Positions 44,391 to 53,799 of a stretch of DNA of 64,000 nucleotides are shown here, one piece after another. Position 1 is the first letter of the stretch; each line of letters starts with the position of its first letter. Both the position numbers and the translations under genes were made by a program. The notes beneath the pieces were generated by a model that saw only the letters and a program-made list of their open reading frames with translations, ran no database searches and had not been told where the DNA came from. Location of the stretch: positions 1 through 64,000 of the forward strand of contig JARKVD010000012.1 in NCBI GenBank assembly GCA_029851835.1, given 5' to 3'. This stretch comes from Clostridium sp. (GTDB taxonomy: Bacteria; Bacillota; Clostridia; Clostridiales; Clostridiaceae).

Positions 44391-45734
44391 TTAGTATCCA
44401 AGCTCACTTGCTAAGAAACTTGTATCAAAATCCCCACTTGCAAACTTTTGGTTAGATAAAATCTCTAGTTGAAGATCAATATTAGTCTCTACACCTTCTA
44501 TAATAAATTCACTTAAAGCACTCTTCATTTTATTTATGGCTTCTTCTCTAGTTTTTCCATGAACGATAAGTTTACCAACCATTGAGTCATAGCTATGGGG
44601 AATTACATAATTTTGATAAACCGCTGAATCTAGCCTAATGCCATTTCCCCCTGGAATGTGTAATCTTGTTATTTCACCAGGACAAGGCATGAAGTTCTTC
44701 ATTGGATTCTCAGCATTAATTCTGCACTCTATTGAATGTCCTTTTAGTTCAATATCTTCCTGTAAAAAAGATAATGTCTTACCTGCTGCAACTTTAATCT
44801 GTTCTTTAATTAGATCTATTCCTGTAACCATTTCAGTAACTGGATGCTCAACCTGTATTCTTGTATTCATCTCCATAAAGTAGAAATTTAAATTCTTATC
44901 AACTAAAAATTCAATGGTTCCTACACCTACATAGCCTATAGATTTTGCTGCTTCAACTGCAATTTTACCCATACGTTCTCTTAACTTTTCATCAACTACA
45001 ACAGAAGGTGCTTCTTCAAGAAGCTTCTGATTTTTTCTTTGAACTGAGCACTCACGCTCTCCAAGATAAACTGTATTTCCATGTTCATCAGCTAAAAGCT
45101 GAACTTCAATATGCCTTGGCTTTTCAATAAATTTCTCCATATACATATCGTCATTTTTAAAGGAAATCATAGCTTCTTTTTTCGCTGCTACAAAATCTTT
45201 TATTAAGCTGGTTTCATCATGTACAATTCTTATTCCTTTACCACCGCCTCCAGCTGATGCTTTTATAATCACTGGGTAGCCTATTTCCTTGGCAATTTTC
45301 ACTGCTTCATCCTCATTCTTAACTAACCCCTTAGAACCTGGAACAACTGGTACACCAGCAGCCTCCATTAACTGCTTAGCTCTCGATTTATCACCCATCG
45401 CTTTTATATTTTCAGAGGTTGGTCCAATAAATTTTATATTGCACTCTTCACACATCTTAGCAAAACGGCTATTTTCAGAAAGAAAACCAAACCCAGGATG
45501 TATAGCTTCTGCTTCTTTTAAAATTGTTGCACTAAGAATACTATTTTCATTTAAATAACTATCCTTAGAGGCTTTAGGTCCTATACATATACTTTCATCT
45601 GCAAGCTGAACATGTAGTCCTTCTTCATCTCCCTCTGCATACACTGCCACAGTTTTGATTCCTATTTCCCTACACGCTCTGATTATTCTAACTGCTATTT
45701 CTCCCCTATTTGCAATTAATATTTTCTTAAACAT
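44391..45734 (-). CDS. accC: Biotin carboxylase
   Basis: The protein has 447 residues and is full length. The ATP-grasp motif is KASAGGGGKGIR, and MEMNTRIQVEHPVTE is the catalytic and biotin-binding signature. It carboxylates the biotin on AccB using ATP and bicarbonate. It sits between fabZ (20 bases) and accD (30 bases). Confidence 0.97.
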   Translation of the reverse strand: MFKKILIANRGEIAVRIIRACREIGIKTVAVYAEGDEEGLHVQLADESICIGPKASKDSYLNENSILSATILKEAEAIHPGFGFLSENSRFAKMCEECNIKFIGPTSENIKAMGDKSRAKQLMEAAGVPVVPGSKGLVKNEDEAVKIAKEIGYPVIIKASAGGGGKGIRIVHDETSLIKDFVAAKKEAMISFKNDDMYMEKFIEKPRHIEVQLLADEHGNTVYLGERECSVQRKNQKLLEEAPSVVVDEKLRERMGKIAVEAAKSIGYVGVGTIEFLVDKNLNFYFMEMNTRIQVEHPVTEMVTGIDLIKEQIKVAAGKTLSFLQEDIELKGHSIECRINAENPMKNFMPCPGEITRLHIPGGNGIRLDSAVYQNYVIPHSYDSMVGKLIVHGKTREEAINKMKSALSEFIIEGVETNIDLQLEILSNQKFASGDFDTSFLASELGY

Positions 45735-45753
45735 ATAGTTACCTTCCTTACCC

Positions 45754-46212
45754 TTATACTCCTACAGCAAAAGTTAACTCAGCTTGGCAAACAACCTTGT
45801 CACCAACTTTAGCAGTTGCTTGACCAATTCCCATTGGTCCCTTCATTTTGATAATTTCTACTTCTAATCTTAATCTATCGCCTGGTACAACTTTTTCTCT
45901 AAACCTAGCATTTTTAATTCCACCAAAGTAAGCAATTTTACCTCTAAATTTCTCATCATATAATAATGCTATTGCTCCAACCTGTGCTAATGCCTCAATT
46001 ATTATTACCCCTGGAAGCACTGGCTCTTGTGGAAAATGTCCTTGGAAAAAGTACTCATTCACAGTTACACTTTTATATCCTACTGCTCTCTTTAATGGTT
46101 CTAAACTCTCTATTGAATCCACAAATAAAAATGGATATCTATGAGGTATTATTTCTTGAATTTCTTTTATATTTAAAGATATTGTGTTCTCTAATCTTAA
46201 TCTATCCTCCAT
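45754..46212 (-). CDS. fabZ: 3-hydroxyacyl-ACP dehydratase
   Basis: The protein has 152 residues. The hot-dog fold has the catalytic His in [10 protein letters not shown] and the Glu in [14 protein letters not shown]. The start follows TAAGGAGAG, and an N-terminal extension of about ten residues is present. It dehydrates 3-hydroxyacyl-ACP in the elongation cycle. It lies between accB and accC. Confidence 0.95.
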   Translation of the reverse strand: MEDRLRLENTISLNIKEIQEIIPHRYPFLFVDSIESLEPLKRAVGYKSVTVNEYFFQGHFPQEPVLPGVIIIEALAQVGAIALLYDEKFRGKIAYFGGIKNARFREKVVPGDRLRLEVEIIKMKGPMGIGQATAKVGDKVVCQAELTFAVGV

Positions 46213-46231
46213 AAATAACTCTCCTTAATTA

Positions 46232-46735
46232 TTACTTATTTCTTATAGCTATTAATGGCTGACCATATTCAACAACTTCACCATTTGAAACTAATATTTC
46301 TGCTATAACACCATCATTTTCACATTCAATTTCATTCATTAGCTTCATGGCCTCAACTATACAAAGGATATCACCCTTAGAAACCTTATCGCCAACCTTT
46401 ACAAAAGGCTCTGCACCTTCACTTGGTGCTGCATAAAATGTTCCTACCATAGGCGACTTAACCATAATACAGTCCTCTAATGAATTCTTTTCTATTGTAA
46501 CTGCATCTTCTTTTTTATCTACTATGTTAACTTGATTTTTTACTTCACTTGTAACTACACTCTCATTTGCAACAACAGGTACATTAATTGTATTAACCTC
46601 TTTAGCCTTCTCACTTCTATCGCTATAAACGTTTTTGCTCATCCTTATTTTAAGTCCTGGCTCCTCTAGTTCAAGTTCTCTAAGATTAGATTCATTAACT
46701 ATTTTTATTAATTTTTCTATAGCTGTATAATCCAT
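46232..46735 (-). CDS. accB: Biotin carboxyl carrier protein of acetyl-CoA carboxylase
   Basis: The protein has 167 residues. The C-terminal biotinyl domain has the attachment site EAMKLMNEI near residue 130, with APSEGAEPFVKVGD (the thumb loop) before it. A flexible linker rich in Val/Lys/Glu fills about residues 35-85. It carries the carboxyl group between AccC and AccA/AccD. It starts 3 bases after the fabF stop. Confidence 0.96.
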   Translation of the reverse strand: MDYTAIEKLIKIVNESNLRELELEEPGLKIRMSKNVYSDRSEKAKEVNTINVPVVANESVVTSEVKNQVNIVDKKEDAVTIEKNSLEDCIMVKSPMVGTFYAAPSEGAEPFVKVGDKVSKGDILCIVEAMKLMNEIECENDGVIAEILVSNGEVVEYGQPLIAIRNK

Positions 46736-46738
46736 GGA

Positions 46739-47977
46739 TTATTCCTCCCATCTCTTAAATAAAAGTGTAGCATTATGTCCTCCGAAGCCTAGTGAATTTG
46801 TTAAAGCATACTTAAGTTTAGCTTCTCTTCCAACGTTAGGAACATAATCTAAGTCACACTCCTCATCCTTTTCTTCATAGCCAATTGTTGCTGGAATGAA
46901 GCCCTCTTGAAGTGCTTTTATACAAACTATGGACTCAACTGCTCCTGATGCTCCAAGCAAGTGCCCTATCATAGATTTAGTAGAACTTACTGGTATGTTA
47001 TATGCTCCCTCACCGAATACATCTTTAATTGCTATTGTTTCAAATTTATCATTATAAGGTGTACTTGTTCCATGAGCATTGATGTAAGATACTTCATTTA
47101 ATTCTATTCCTGCTTCATCAATAGCCTGCTTCATAGCCCTTGCTGCCCCTTCTCCCTCTGGGCTTGGTGATGTAATATGGTATGCATCACAAGTAGCTCC
47201 ATATCCAACCACCTCTGCATATATTTTTGCACCTCTTGCTATTGCATGGTCTAATTCTTCTAATATAACAACTCCCGCTCCTTCACCCATAACAAATCCA
47301 CTTCTATTCTTATCAAAAGGAGTTGAAGCTTTTTTAGGGTCCAGGCTATTGCTTAACGCTGTTAAAGCAGTGAATCCAGCCATTCCTATTCCTGTTATAG
47401 ATGCTTCTGTTCCACCAGCTATTATTACATCTGCTCTATTAGCCTTTATCATTTCGAAGGCTTCTCCAATACTGTTTGTTCCAGTAGCACAAGCTGTTAC
47501 AACAGATATACATGGTCCTTTAGCTCCATACTTTATTGCAATGTTTCCTGCAGCTATATTCTCAATCATCATAGGTATTAAGAATGGTGAAACCTTTGTT
47601 GTGTCCTTTGTTATCATTCTTTTATGCTCATTCTCCATAGTCCCAAGACCACCAATACCTGAACTTACTAATACTCCAAGTCTGTATTTATCCATTGTCT
47701 CTAAATCTATTTTAGAATCCTTTATAGCTTCTTCAGTTGCCACCATAGCATATTGGCAGTATTTATCCATTCTTCTAGCTTCTCTTTTATCTATAGCTAC
47801 CTCTGGATTAAAATCTTTAACTTCTGCTGCAACCTTTACTTTAAAATTTTCTGTATCCATTGATTTTATAAAATCTATCCCACACTGGCTTGCTTTAACT
47901 CCATTCCAAAATCTCTCTACATCATTTCCTATTGGAGTTACTGCTCCCATGCCTGTTATTACAACTCTCTTACTCAC
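46739..47977 (-). CDS. fabF: 3-oxoacyl-ACP synthase II
   Basis: The protein has 412 residues and is full length. The Cys-His-His triad is in VTACATGTN, INAHGTSTPYND and IGHLLGASG. It condenses malonyl-ACP with acyl-ACP during elongation. Only 19 bases separate it from fabG upstream. Confidence 0.97.
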   Translation of the reverse strand: MSKRVVITGMGAVTPIGNDVERFWNGVKASQCGIDFIKSMDTENFKVKVAAEVKDFNPEVAIDKREARRMDKYCQYAMVATEEAIKDSKIDLETMDKYRLGVLVSSGIGGLGTMENEHKRMITKDTTKVSPFLIPMMIENIAAGNIAIKYGAKGPCISVVTACATGTNSIGEAFEMIKANRADVIIAGGTEASITGIGMAGFTALTALSNSLDPKKASTPFDKNRSGFVMGEGAGVVILEELDHAIARGAKIYAEVVGYGATCDAYHITSPSPEGEGAARAMKQAIDEAGIELNEVSYINAHGTSTPYNDKFETIAIKDVFGEGAYNIPVSSTKSMIGHLLGASGAVESIVCIKALQEGFIPATIGYEEKDEECDLDYVPNVGREAKLKYALTNSLGFGGHNATLLFKRWEE

Positions 47978-47996
47978 TAGTTACTTCCTCCTATTA

Positions 47997-48737
47997 CTAC
48001 ATAACCATTCCGCCATCAACGTTTATAACTTGCCCTGTAATATATGCACCATCTTCTGATGCAAGAAATGCTACCACCTTTGCAATATCCTCTGCAGCTC
48101 CAAATCTCTGAAGTGGAATTACATCTAACATTGCCTTTTTTACATTATCATTTAACACATCTGTCATATCACTTTGAATAAATCCAGGTGCAATTGCATT
48201 TACCGTTATTCCTCTGCTAGCTACTTCTTTAGCTATAGATTTAGTAAACCCTATAACTCCAGCTTTTGATGCGGCATAATTTGATTGTCCAGCATTTCCT
48301 ATGACTCCTACAACTGATGAAATGTTTATTATCTTTCCACCACGTTGTTTAATCATATGTGATATTACATTTTTACAAGTGTTGTACACACCCTTAAGAT
48401 TTATATCTAAAACTCTATCAAAGCTATCTTCTTTCATTCTCATTAGTAAGCCATCTTTAGTTATTCCTGCATTATTTACAAGTATATCTACAGACCCAAA
48501 CTCTTTTATACTTTCATCAATTAATCTTTTTCCATCCTCAAAGCAGCTCACATCACCTTTTACTAGCAAAGCATCTCCACCTAAAGCTTTAATCTCATCT
48601 GCTACTGCCTGTGCTTCACCTTCACTGCTCACATAATTTATTGTTACATTAGCTCCACGCTTTCCAAATTCCAAAGCAATTGCTCTGCCTATGCCTCGGC
48701 TTCCCCCTGTAACAACAACATTTTTACCCTTAAACAT
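47997..48737 (-). CDS. fabG: 3-oxoacyl-ACP reductase
   Basis: The protein has 246 residues of the short-chain dehydrogenase fold with the NADPH motif TGGSRGIG, the catalytic Ser in ISSVVG and the Tyr-Lys in YAASK. It reduces 3-oxoacyl-ACP. It lies in the operon between fabD and fabF. Confidence 0.97.
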   Translation of the reverse strand: MFKGKNVVVTGGSRGIGRAIALEFGKRGANVTINYVSSEGEAQAVADEIKALGGDALLVKGDVSCFEDGKRLIDESIKEFGSVDILVNNAGITKDGLLMRMKEDSFDRVLDINLKGVYNTCKNVISHMIKQRGGKIINISSVVGVIGNAGQSNYAASKAGVIGFTKSIAKEVASRGITVNAIAPGFIQSDMTDVLNDNVKKAMLDVIPLQRFGAAEDIAKVVAFLASEDGAYITGQVINVDGGMVM

Positions 48738-48751
48738 ATATTAATTCACTC

Positions 48752-49693
48752 CTATGCACCTTCACTTAAATTCTTTATGGTATTTTCTAAAGAGGCTATG
48801 TCCTCCACATTAAATACCTTAGCGTCCTTATTAATTTTCTTTATAAATCCACTTAAGGATTTTCCTGGTCCTACCTCTATAAAAGTATCAATCCCCATAT
48901 ACAGCATAGACTCTATAGTTTTTTGCCATTGAACAGAAGATTTAACCTGATTTTCTAAAAGCTCTGCTAAATTACTAAAGTCACTTAGAACTTCCCCTGT
49001 AACATTTGGGAGTATAACAACATCTGTTTTTTCTATTTTTATTTCATCTAACTCTTTTCTTAACTTCTTTGATGCCTCTCCCATAAGCTTAGTATGAAAT
49101 GCACCGCTTACTGTAAGCTTAAGGCATCTTTTCACCTTTTTACTCTTTAACACTTCTATAGCTTCATCTATTAAAGGCTCTTCACCTGAAATTACAATTT
49201 GATTAGGACAATTATAATTTGCAACTGCAATAATCCCTCTTTCTCTTAACTCTTCACAAACAGCTTCAATATCCTCCATGTTTCCACCTATTACTGCGGC
49301 CATTGCACCCTTGCTTTTATCACTGTCCTCCTTCATGAAAAATCCCCTTTTTCTAACTAAACTCAATCCATCCCCAAAACTTAAAGCGCCACTTCCAATT
49401 AAAGCTGAGTACTCTCCAAGACTTAATCCAGCCATAGCTGACGGATTTATTCCCTTAGACTTTAAGATTTCTAAAACGGCCATTGATACAGTAACTATTG
49501 CCACCTGATTATTTTCAGTAGAAGTTAGATCTTCAAGAGGACCGTTAAAACAAAGATCTGCAATATCTTTCTTTAAGATTGAACTTGCCTTATCAAAAAT
49601 TATCCTTGCTTCTTCAAAGTTCTCATATAACTCTCTTCCCATTCCAACATACTGGCATCCTTGACCTGGGAAAATAAATCCTAGTTTTTTCAT
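48752..49693 (-). CDS. fabD: Malonyl-CoA:ACP transacylase
   Basis: The protein has 313 residues. The nucleophile motif is GLSLGEYSAL (streptococcal/clostridial variant of GHSLGE), with the His in GAFHTKLM. It loads malonate onto ACP. It is 14 bases downstream of fabK and 14 bases upstream of fabG. Confidence 0.96.
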   Translation of the reverse strand: MKKLGFIFPGQGCQYVGMGRELYENFEEARIIFDKASSILKKDIADLCFNGPLEDLTSTENNQVAIVTVSMAVLEILKSKGINPSAMAGLSLGEYSALIGSGALSFGDGLSLVRKRGFFMKEDSDKSKGAMAAVIGGNMEDIEAVCEELRERGIIAVANYNCPNQIVISGEEPLIDEAIEVLKSKKVKRCLKLTVSGAFHTKLMGEASKKLRKELDEIKIEKTDVVILPNVTGEVLSDFSNLAELLENQVKSSVQWQKTIESMLYMGIDTFIEVGPGKSLSGFIKKINKDAKVFNVEDIASLENTIKNLSEGA

Positions 49694-49707
49694 TATTAAA
49701 CCACTCC

Positions 49708-50649
49708 CTAAAAATACTCTCCAACAGCTTTGACTAACTTTTCCGTCTTTTCAACAAAGTCTTTAATTATCTCTTCACAGCTTTCTTGCTTTTTAACTAA
49801 AGCTGCAACTTGACCAGCCATAACACTTCCGTTATTTATATCTCCATCTACAACAGCTTTTCTAAGAGCTCCAATTCCCATTGCCTCTAAATCCTCTGGT
49901 GAATTTCCTCCCTTTTCAAGCTTTATATACTCTCTTGTTAATCTATTTCTTAAAACTCTTACAGGATGCCCAGTGCTTCTGCCTGTTACAACAGAATCCA
50001 TATCCTTTGCATCTATAACCTTTTGCTTATAGTTTTCATGAACTGTACATTCCTTAGCAACTAAAAATCTAGTTCCAACCTGGAAACCTTTTGCTCCTAA
50101 AGCTAATGCTGCCATCATTCCTCTTTCATCAGCAATTCCACCCGCTGCTATAACAGGAATATTTACTGCATCAACCACCTGAGGTACAAGAGCCATTGTT
50201 GTAAGCTCTCCTATATGTCCACCTGCTTCACACCCCTCTGCTATTATCATATCTGCTCCGCTTCTTTCCATTCTTTTTGCTAAAGCAACGGACGCTACTA
50301 CTGGAATTACTTTTATTCCATGTGACTTCCACATATCCATGTATTTACCTGGACTTCCTGCTCCAGTTGTAACAACTTTAACGCCTTCTTCACATACAAT
50401 CTTTGCAACCTCATCTGCATTACTGTTTAAAAGCATTATATTTACTGCAAAAGGCTTATCTGTAAGCTCCTTTGCTCTTCTTATTTCAGCCCTTACATTC
50501 TCTGGTGTGTTTCCACCTGTTGCAATAATCCCAAGCCCACCAGCATTAGAAACTGCACTGGCTAATGTACTATCTGCTATCCATGCCATAGCCCCTTGAA
50601 TAATTGGATATTTAATTCCTAAAGCTTCACATATATCCGATTTAAACAT
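49708..50649 (-). CDS. fabK: Enoyl-ACP reductase, FMN type
   Basis: The protein has 313 residues. The FMN-binding TIM barrel has QGAMAWIAD, EGCEAGGHIGE (catalytic His region) and AAGGIADERGM. FabK replaces the NADH enoyl reductase FabI and is not inhibited by triclosan. No fabI appears in the operon. It lies between acpP and fabD. Confidence 0.95.
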   Translation of the reverse strand: MFKSDICEALGIKYPIIQGAMAWIADSTLASAVSNAGGLGIIATGGNTPENVRAEIRRAKELTDKPFAVNIMLLNSNADEVAKIVCEEGVKVVTTGAGSPGKYMDMWKSHGIKVIPVVASVALAKRMERSGADMIIAEGCEAGGHIGELTTMALVPQVVDAVNIPVIAAGGIADERGMMAALALGAKGFQVGTRFLVAKECTVHENYKQKVIDAKDMDSVVTGRSTGHPVRVLRNRLTREYIKLEKGGNSPEDLEAMGIGALRKAVVDGDINNGSVMAGQVAALVKKQESCEEIIKDFVEKTEKLVKAVGEYF

Positions 50650-50662
50650 ATATACCTCCTAT

Positions 50663-50689
50663 GGTTAAGGTCAGATAGTTAACTACCTG
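50663..50689 (-). other. Palindromic hairpin between acpP and fabK
   Basis: GGTCAG and CTGACC flank TAGTTAACTA, giving a nearly perfect 24-base palindrome without a T-run. It may be an RNA processing or stability element that lets acpP reach higher levels than the downstream genes. Confidence 0.5.
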
Positions 50690-50719
50690 ACCCCGTAAAA
50701 CCTGAACTCTTATATTTCC

Positions 50720-50950
50720 TTAGTTTATTTTGCTTTCGATATATTTTGATATATCTTCTACACTCTTGATATCTTCAATATCTTCATTTGGAATTTCTAT
50801 ATCAAGTTCTTCTTCTAAACTCATAACTATTTCAAATATTTCTAATGAGTCTATACCTAAATCATCTGTAAATGAAGCTGTTATATTTACTTCATTTGCC
50901 TCTATACCTAACTGCTTTGCCACTACATTTTTAACTCTTTCTAATACCAT
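50720..50950 (-). CDS. acpP: Acyl carrier protein
   Basis: The protein has 76 acidic residues with the phosphopantetheine serine Ser35 in DLGIDSLE. It carries growing acyl chains. It is the third gene of the operon, after fabT and fabH. The hairpin downstream may limit readthrough into fabK. Confidence 0.97.
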   Translation of the reverse strand: MVLERVKNVVAKQLGIEANEVNITASFTDDLGIDSLEIFEIVMSLEEELDIEIPNEDIEDIKSVEDISKYIESKIN

Positions 50951-50981
50951 TCTACTTTCCTCCTAAATATATATAATTTTA

Positions 50982-51959
50982 TTATTTGTTCCACTTTAAT
51001 AGAGCACTTCCGTAAGTTAACCCCCCGCCAAATCCAATGATTACAATATTGCTCCCATTAGCCAGAACTCCAGCCTTATTTGCTTCATCTAACGCTACTG
51101 GAATACTTGCTCCAGATGTATTACCTACATGCTGTAAGTTAATAATAAATCTATCTAAAGGCATCTCTACCTTTTTAGAAAAACTCTCTATCATCCTCAT
51201 ATTCGCTTGATGAGGAAGGATAAAAGTTATATTTTCCTTTTCCAATTTGCTTTCATTTAATATTCTAGTGAATTCTTCATCCATAGTTTTAACTGCAAAT
51301 TTATAGATGTCTTTGCCATTCATTTTTAATTTGCCTTCAGCCTTTTCTTTTAAATGTGTATATGGATTATTAACTGGTGAACCTTCACAAGTTAATGACT
51401 CCCATTTTTCACCTACACTTTTACAACTAATGTAATTTATGTGGCTCTCTTCATCAACACTTAAAACAACAGCTCCAGCCCCATCTCCAAATAGCACACA
51501 AGTATTTCTATCTTTCCAGTCTGTTATCTTTGATAGGACCTCTGCACCAATAACTAAAGCCTTTGTTGCTCTTCCAGTAGCAATATAGTTGTTAGCCATA
51601 TCTAAAGCAAATATAAATCCACTACAAGCTGCATTAATATCAAAAGCCATTGCATTATCTGCTCCAATATTCTTTTGCACCTTACAAGCTGCTGAAGGTA
51701 CTATACTATCAGCACTTACGGTAGCAACTATAATTAGGTCTATATCTTGAGCAGCTATATTACTGTCTTTTAATGCACCTATAGCCGCCTCTGCAGCTAA
51801 GTCTGAAGTTGTTTCACCCTGTGATATTCTTCTTTCTACTATGCCAGTTCTTTCCTTAATCCATTCATCTGATGTATCAACAAGAGCTTCAATTGCTGTG
51901 TTAGACATCACATTGCTTGGCATATATGATCCAGTACCTAGTATTCTTGAACCCTTCAC
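50982..51959 (-). CDS. fabH: 3-oxoacyl-ACP synthase III
   Basis: The protein has 325 residues and is full length. The catalytic triad is Cys112 in NAACSGF, His in LPHQAN and Asn in VGNTSGAS. It condenses acetyl-CoA (or a branched primer) with malonyl-ACP to start chains. It begins 12 bases after the fabT stop. Confidence 0.97.
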   Translation of the reverse strand: MKGSRILGTGSYMPSNVMSNTAIEALVDTSDEWIKERTGIVERRISQGETTSDLAAEAAIGALKDSNIAAQDIDLIIVATVSADSIVPSAACKVQKNIGADNAMAFDINAACSGFIFALDMANNYIATGRATKALVIGAEVLSKITDWKDRNTCVLFGDGAGAVVLSVDEESHINYISCKSVGEKWESLTCEGSPVNNPYTHLKEKAEGKLKMNGKDIYKFAVKTMDEEFTRILNESKLEKENITFILPHQANMRMIESFSKKVEMPLDRFIINLQHVGNTSGASIPVALDEANKAGVLANGSNIVIIGFGGGLTYGSALLKWNK

Positions 51960-51971
51960 TCTTTTAACTCC

Positions 51972-52436
51972 TTATCTACTTTTCAAATTATACTTTTCCA
52001 TAAAGAATTTATTTATTTTATCTAAAGACTTAATTAGCACTTCTTCTTCCACCTCTGATAATCCACCTACAGTTTCATTAATCATCTCCTGATGGAATTT
52101 TTCATGAATTCTATATGCAAGTTTACCTTTTCTAGTTAAAGCTATCATTACAGCCCTTCTATCTTCTTCTCCTCTAGTTCTTTCTACATATCCTTTTTTC
52201 ACTAGCTTAGTTATAGCAGTAGTTAATGTACCAACTGTAATACCTAAATCATTAGCTACTTCTGTCATTGTTCTTGGTTTATACATTCCTATAGCTTCAA
52301 TAGTATGTATCTCCGTAACTGATAAATCATTAAGCTCACCTTGTTTTAAGGCTTTCTCCTCGATTTCCAAAATATCATTAAATAATGTTACTAATAGTTC
52401 ATTTATAACTTTCCTGTTAGGATTTAAGGTTTTCAT
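51972..52436 (-). CDS. fabT: MarR family fatty-acid synthesis repressor
   Basis: The protein has 154 residues. The start chosen is ATG 52436, behind AAAGGGG with 9 bases spacing. An earlier in-frame ATG at 52466 lies inside the operator and is rejected. The winged helix (MTEVANDLGITVGTLTTAITKLVKKGYV) matches FabT, which uses long-chain acyl-ACP as co-repressor. It is the first gene of the operon and has two TTTGA...TCAAA sites at its promoter, so it is likely autoregulated and controls the whole cluster. Confidence 0.93.
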   Translation of the reverse strand: MKTLNPNRKVINELLVTLFNDILEIEEKALKQGELNDLSVTEIHTIEAIGMYKPRTMTEVANDLGITVGTLTTAITKLVKKGYVERTRGEEDRRAVMIALTRKGKLAYRIHEKFHQEMINETVGGLSEVEEEVLIKSLDKINKFFMEKYNLKSR

Positions 52437-52454
52437 CGCGATTTTCCCCTTTTG

Positions 52455-52511
52455 TTTGATTTTCAAATAATTTGATAGTCAAAGTATATTACTAAAAAAA
52501 AGTAAAGTCAA
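52455..52511 (-). promoter_or_regulatory. fabT operon promoter with two FabT operators
   Basis: -35 TTGACT (complement of 52506-52511), a 17-base spacer and -10 TATACT (complement of 52483-52488). Immediately downstream are two palindromes, TTTGACTATCAAA (complement of 52471-52483) and TTTGAAAATCAAA (complement of 52455-52467), centred 16 bases apart. These match the FabT box TTTGAnTATCAAA and overlap the transcription start. Confidence 0.85.
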
Positions 52512-52570
52512 TAAATAAATTTGATTTTAACATTTTGTTTTTATTTATCTGACTTTCTTAATATTTTGAG

Positions 52571-52603
52571 ATTGGGCTTAGTGAACCTTATCACAAGCCC
52601 AAT
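52571..52603 (-). terminator. Stem-loop after the M23 peptidase gene
   Basis: ATTGGGCTTAGTGA (52571-52584) pairs with TCACAAGCCCAAT (52591-52603), about 13 bp. There is no T-run, so it may be a transcript-end stabiliser rather than a strong terminator. Confidence 0.6.
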
Positions 52604-52608
52604 TCACT

Positions 52609-53490
52609 TTAATATTCTCTTGAACCGGTATACTGTAATGGGTCTACTGGAACTCCATTAACCCTTATTTCAAAATGTAGATGAGGCCCCGTACTGTCAC
52701 CTGTACTTCCAACTTCAGCTACAATTTGACCCTTCATTACTTTTTCACCAGTAGATACTTTTAATGTGCTGCAGTGTGCATATACTGTTTCTGTACCATC
52801 ACCATGATCAATCATTACAACATTACCATAACCGCTTGCAACTCCTGAAAAATATACAGTTCCGTCTAAGGCAGCTTCAATAGGCGTTCCTGAATTAGCA
52901 GCTAAATCAATGCCCTTATGGTTATATCCACTTCTTTGTTCTCCAAAAGTAGATGTTAATATTCCCTTAATAGGTGTATTCAAAGAATTATGAAGAAAAA
53001 CTTCTTTATAAAGTTCTGAACTACCACTACTTAGAGTATTAAATGCTACCTTTTCATTAGTTTTTAAACTTTCAGGTACAGCTTTTATATCAGCTTCTTT
53101 TTTTACTGTAAAGCTCACTAACCCTTCCTTATTTTTATCATTATACTCTATTATCCTATTTGAAATTTCCTCCTCATTTAAAATATCCTTTTCATCACAT
53201 TTAATCTCCTGGTAGGATATTTTATTATTTACTTCTACATCCTTGATTTTGTCGATTCCCGAACTTCCAATATAGATATGTTTAACAATTTCGATAGCAT
53301 CACTACCAACTTCCTCATTTGCAACAATCCCTATATTTACTCCGTCAGACTTCATGACTAAAGCATTTACTGCATCCTCTTCAAGGGCTCCCCTCTTGCT
53401 TTCTGGTAATCCGTTCATGGTAACCATTGTAATAATGCATAAGGTTGATACGCACACTATGACTATTTCTTTCCATAGTTTAATTTTCAT
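52609..53490 (-). CDS. Membrane-anchored M23 (LytM) endopeptidase, SpoIIQ-like
   Basis: The protein has 293 residues. A membrane segment at about 8-27 is followed by an extracytoplasmic linker and a C-terminal LytM domain with intact zinc ligands (NHKGIDLAA and HLHFE). The lengths resemble SpoIIQ, which links forespore and mother cell in engulfment. In clostridia SpoIIQ often keeps the metal site, unlike B. subtilis. A possible sigma-F/G-type -10, GGGTATATTA, lies upstream. It could also be a vegetative wall hydrolase. No spoIIIAH is nearby. Confidence 0.75.
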   Translation of the reverse strand: MKIKLWKEIVIVCVSTLCIITMVTMNGLPESKRGALEEDAVNALVMKSDGVNIGIVANEEVGSDAIEIVKHIYIGSSGIDKIKDVEVNNKISYQEIKCDEKDILNEEEISNRIIEYNDKNKEGLVSFTVKKEADIKAVPESLKTNEKVAFNTLSSGSSELYKEVFLHNSLNTPIKGILTSTFGEQRSGYNHKGIDLAANSGTPIEAALDGTVYFSGVASGYGNVVMIDHGDGTETVYAHCSTLKVSTGEKVMKGQIVAEVGSTGDSTGPHLHFEIRVNGVPVDPLQYTGSREY

Positions 53491-53621
53491 AGTATTTCCT
53501 CCTTACTACAGTGATAATATACCCCATTCCTCTTTTTTTAATCACTTCTCTAAATTTATATTATAAACATCAAGTCCATTTTAATTTTACTTTTAGTTTA
53601 TTTAATTTTACTTTTAATAGG

Positions 53622-53650
53622 TTTACTATGTGATATACTAAAGGTATAAT
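53622..53650 (+). promoter_or_regulatory. Promoter of the dnaD-dnaC-like pair
   Basis: TTTACT (53622-53627), 17 bases, then TATAAT (53645-53650). The start codon lies about 150 bases downstream. The intervening leader is the bulk of the 309-base gap at 53491-53799. Confidence 0.7.
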
Positions 53651-53716
53651 AAAATTTTGCTTAAAGTTATTATTTAAAACTAAACTATTAAATAATGATT
53701 TTTAACAGTATATTAT

Positions 53717-53754
53717 GTATACATCTAATGTAATCACATTGTATACTTTTTCTT
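53717..53754 (+). terminator. Terminator-like hairpin inside the dnaD leader
   Basis: GTATAC (53717-53722) and GTATAC (53741-53746) close a stem with inner AATGT/ACATT, followed by TTTTTCTT. It lies between the promoter and the start codon. It could act as an attenuator. Confidence 0.5.
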
Positions 53755-53799
53755 CGATTAATATCATTATTTGTCGATAAAATAGAAAGGTGCGATAAA

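Noticed and set aside
47349..48059. A 236-residue plus-strand reading frame
   Set aside because: It is antisense to fabF and fabG, has no ribosome site, and the minus-strand genes are conserved full-length enzymes.
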